DNA of 22,425 bases, taken from Bacillota bacterium (GTDB lineage Bacteria > Bacillota > Bacilli > Paenibacillales > Paenibacillaceae). Below are positions 21,501 to 22,425 of this stretch, in pieces. The stretch covers positions 1 to 22,425 of the forward strand of contig JAEZCJ010000194.1 of assembly GCA_023433615.1 (NCBI GenBank). The letters are read 5' to 3'. The position numbers and the translations under genes are program-made. Every line of letters starts with the position of its first letter. The stretch's first letter is position 1. The notes under the pieces are model-generated. The model had not been told where the DNA came from. It was given only the letters and a program-made list of their open reading frames with translations, and ran no database searches.

Positions 21501-22425
21501 TTACGGTCTAACCAGTGTATCCAGCAGAAGCCGCAGACGCTTCTCATGCGCGCGAGGGATGCCCTCGTGGCCGAAGTAGCGGTAGACGGAAATTTCCTTG
21601 TCGCACGCAAGATGATTATAGGCGGCGAATACCGTCGAAGGCGGCGTAATCGTATCGACCAAGCCGATCGCCACCCATGTCCTGCACGCAATGCGCGGCG
21701 CGAGGTTCATGACGTCGAAGTACGTGAGCGTGCGCATCGCCCGTTTCTCGATCTCGGGGTCGCCGTTGCGGCGAAAATAGTCGTTGATCTCCCCGTACGG
21801 CCCATCCGGCGTCATATGCACCGCACGGTCGAAATGGGACAAGTACGGAAAATCGGCCGCTGCGACAACCGGTACCTTCGACAGCGCCGCAACCGCCATC
21901 GTCAGCGCGCCGCCTTGGCTGCCGCCGCTGACGCCGATGCGTGAAGCGTCTACCTGATCGAGCGAAGCGAGAACCTCTACCGCGCGAACGGCGTCCATGT
22001 AGACGGCGCGATAATAGTATTCGTCTTCGGACAGGATGCCCTTCGTCATCCAACCTGGAGGACCGCCGTTCGAGTAGACCGTATTGTCGACGCTGCCGCC
22101 ATGCTGCCCGCGGCAATGCATCGCGAAGGCCGCATAGCCATGGAGCGCCCAATTCACGGTATCGTTCAGGTTGCCTTCGAACGCCCAGTTGTAGCCGTGG
22201 TAGAGGGCGAGGCCCGGATGAGGCCCTTCGCCGGCCGGGAGCGCCAGCCAGCCTTCGATATGCGAACCGCGGAAGCCCTTGTACGACAGCTTATAGACAT
22301 GGACTCCTCTAACGGGATAGTCATAGGGCTCGAGTTCATAAGCCAGCGGGACCTCCGCCAGCTCCTGCAGCGTCCGATCCCAGAAGGCATCGAAATCGTC
22401 TTGGCGTGTTAACGCGGGTTTATAC
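21501..22425 (-). CDS. Acetylxylan esterase / cephalosporin-C deacetylase family (5' end outside window)
   Basis: About 308 residues are visible, open to the window edge, with probably 10-20 N-terminal residues missing. The family signature begins at once (YKPALTRQDDFDAFWDRTL), then YPVRGVHVYKLSYKGFRGSHIEGWLALP, HGYN and AMHCRGQHGGSVDN. The catalytic Ser is in GVSGGSQGG, the Asp in GLVDTITPPSTVF and the His in YRYFGHEG. The usual order Ser-Asp-His is intact. No signal peptide is visible, so it is probably cytoplasmic, removing acetyl groups from imported oligosaccharides. An apparent GTG start at 22157 is internal. It lies upstream of the MFS gene in a likely operon. Confidence 0.92.
   Translation of the reverse strand, partial: YKPALTRQDDFDAFWDRTLQELAEVPLAYELEPYDYPVRGVHVYKLSYKGFRGSHIEGWLALPAGEGPHPGLALYHGYNWAFEGNLNDTVNWALHGYAAFAMHCRGQHGGSVDNTVYSNGGPPGWMTKGILSEDEYYYRAVYMDAVRAVEVLASLDQVDASRIGVSGGSQGGALTMAVAALSKVPVVAAADFPYLSHFDRAVHMTPDGPYGEINDYFRRNGDPEIEKRAMRTLTYFDVMNLAPRIACRTWVAIGLVDTITPPSTVFAAYNHLACDKEISVYRYFGHEGIPRAHEKRLRLLLDTLVRP

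Overview
The window looks like chromosome of a Firmicute of the Paenibacillaceae (Paenibacillus or Cohnella type). The reasons are strong AAGGAGG-type ribosome sites, a mixed to high G+C content, S-layer-homology (SLH) surface proteins, a CIRCE-controlled groESL operon and a housekeeping block whose order resembles the Bacillus subtilis ydiF-moaC-rex-tatAy-tatCy-groES-groEL region. No rRNA, tRNA or CRISPR array was seen.

Left part (1-1494): the right end of an IS3-family element whose transposase has lost the segment carrying the last catalytic acid, then a minus-strand RibD/dihydrofolate-reductase-like gene preceded by a very short open frame with a strong ribosome site.

Surface region (1495-10359): two large exported proteins on the plus strand. 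The first has N-terminal SLH repeats, Ig-like and chitobiase-C-type domains and 71-residue tandem repeats. The second is an 1840-residue protein in which a CBM9 - bacterial repeat - EstA Ig-like - alpha/beta-hydrolase cassette is duplicated head to tail (709-residue offset), followed by FN3 and three SLH repeats. A consensus-matching cre (CcpA) site lies in its promoter region. Together they suggest a wall-attached, catabolite-regulated system for binding and de-esterifying carbohydrate.

AT-rich islet (about 10420-11510): a 207-residue PUA/EVE-like reader-type protein and an unknown 85-residue protein, with a good promoter and a perfect 15-bp inverted repeat overlapping its -10 box. Its base composition sets it apart from both flanks.

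Housekeeping block (11511-18203, minus strand), in transcription order: 5-formyl-THF cyclo-ligase, moaC, mog, a MoeA-like molybdopterin-binding protein, tatA, tatC, then groES-groEL under its own promoter and CIRCE. The grouping joins molybdenum-cofactor synthesis to the Tat exporter (which carries many folded Mo enzymes) and to the chaperonin. Divergent from it is an ABC-F ATPase gene.

Right end (20253-22425, minus strand): a Fsr-like MFS transporter gene lying 12 bases behind an acetylxylan esterase/cephalosporin-C deacetylase-type gene that runs off the window. This is probably a second, cytoplasmic carbohydrate-deacetylation unit.
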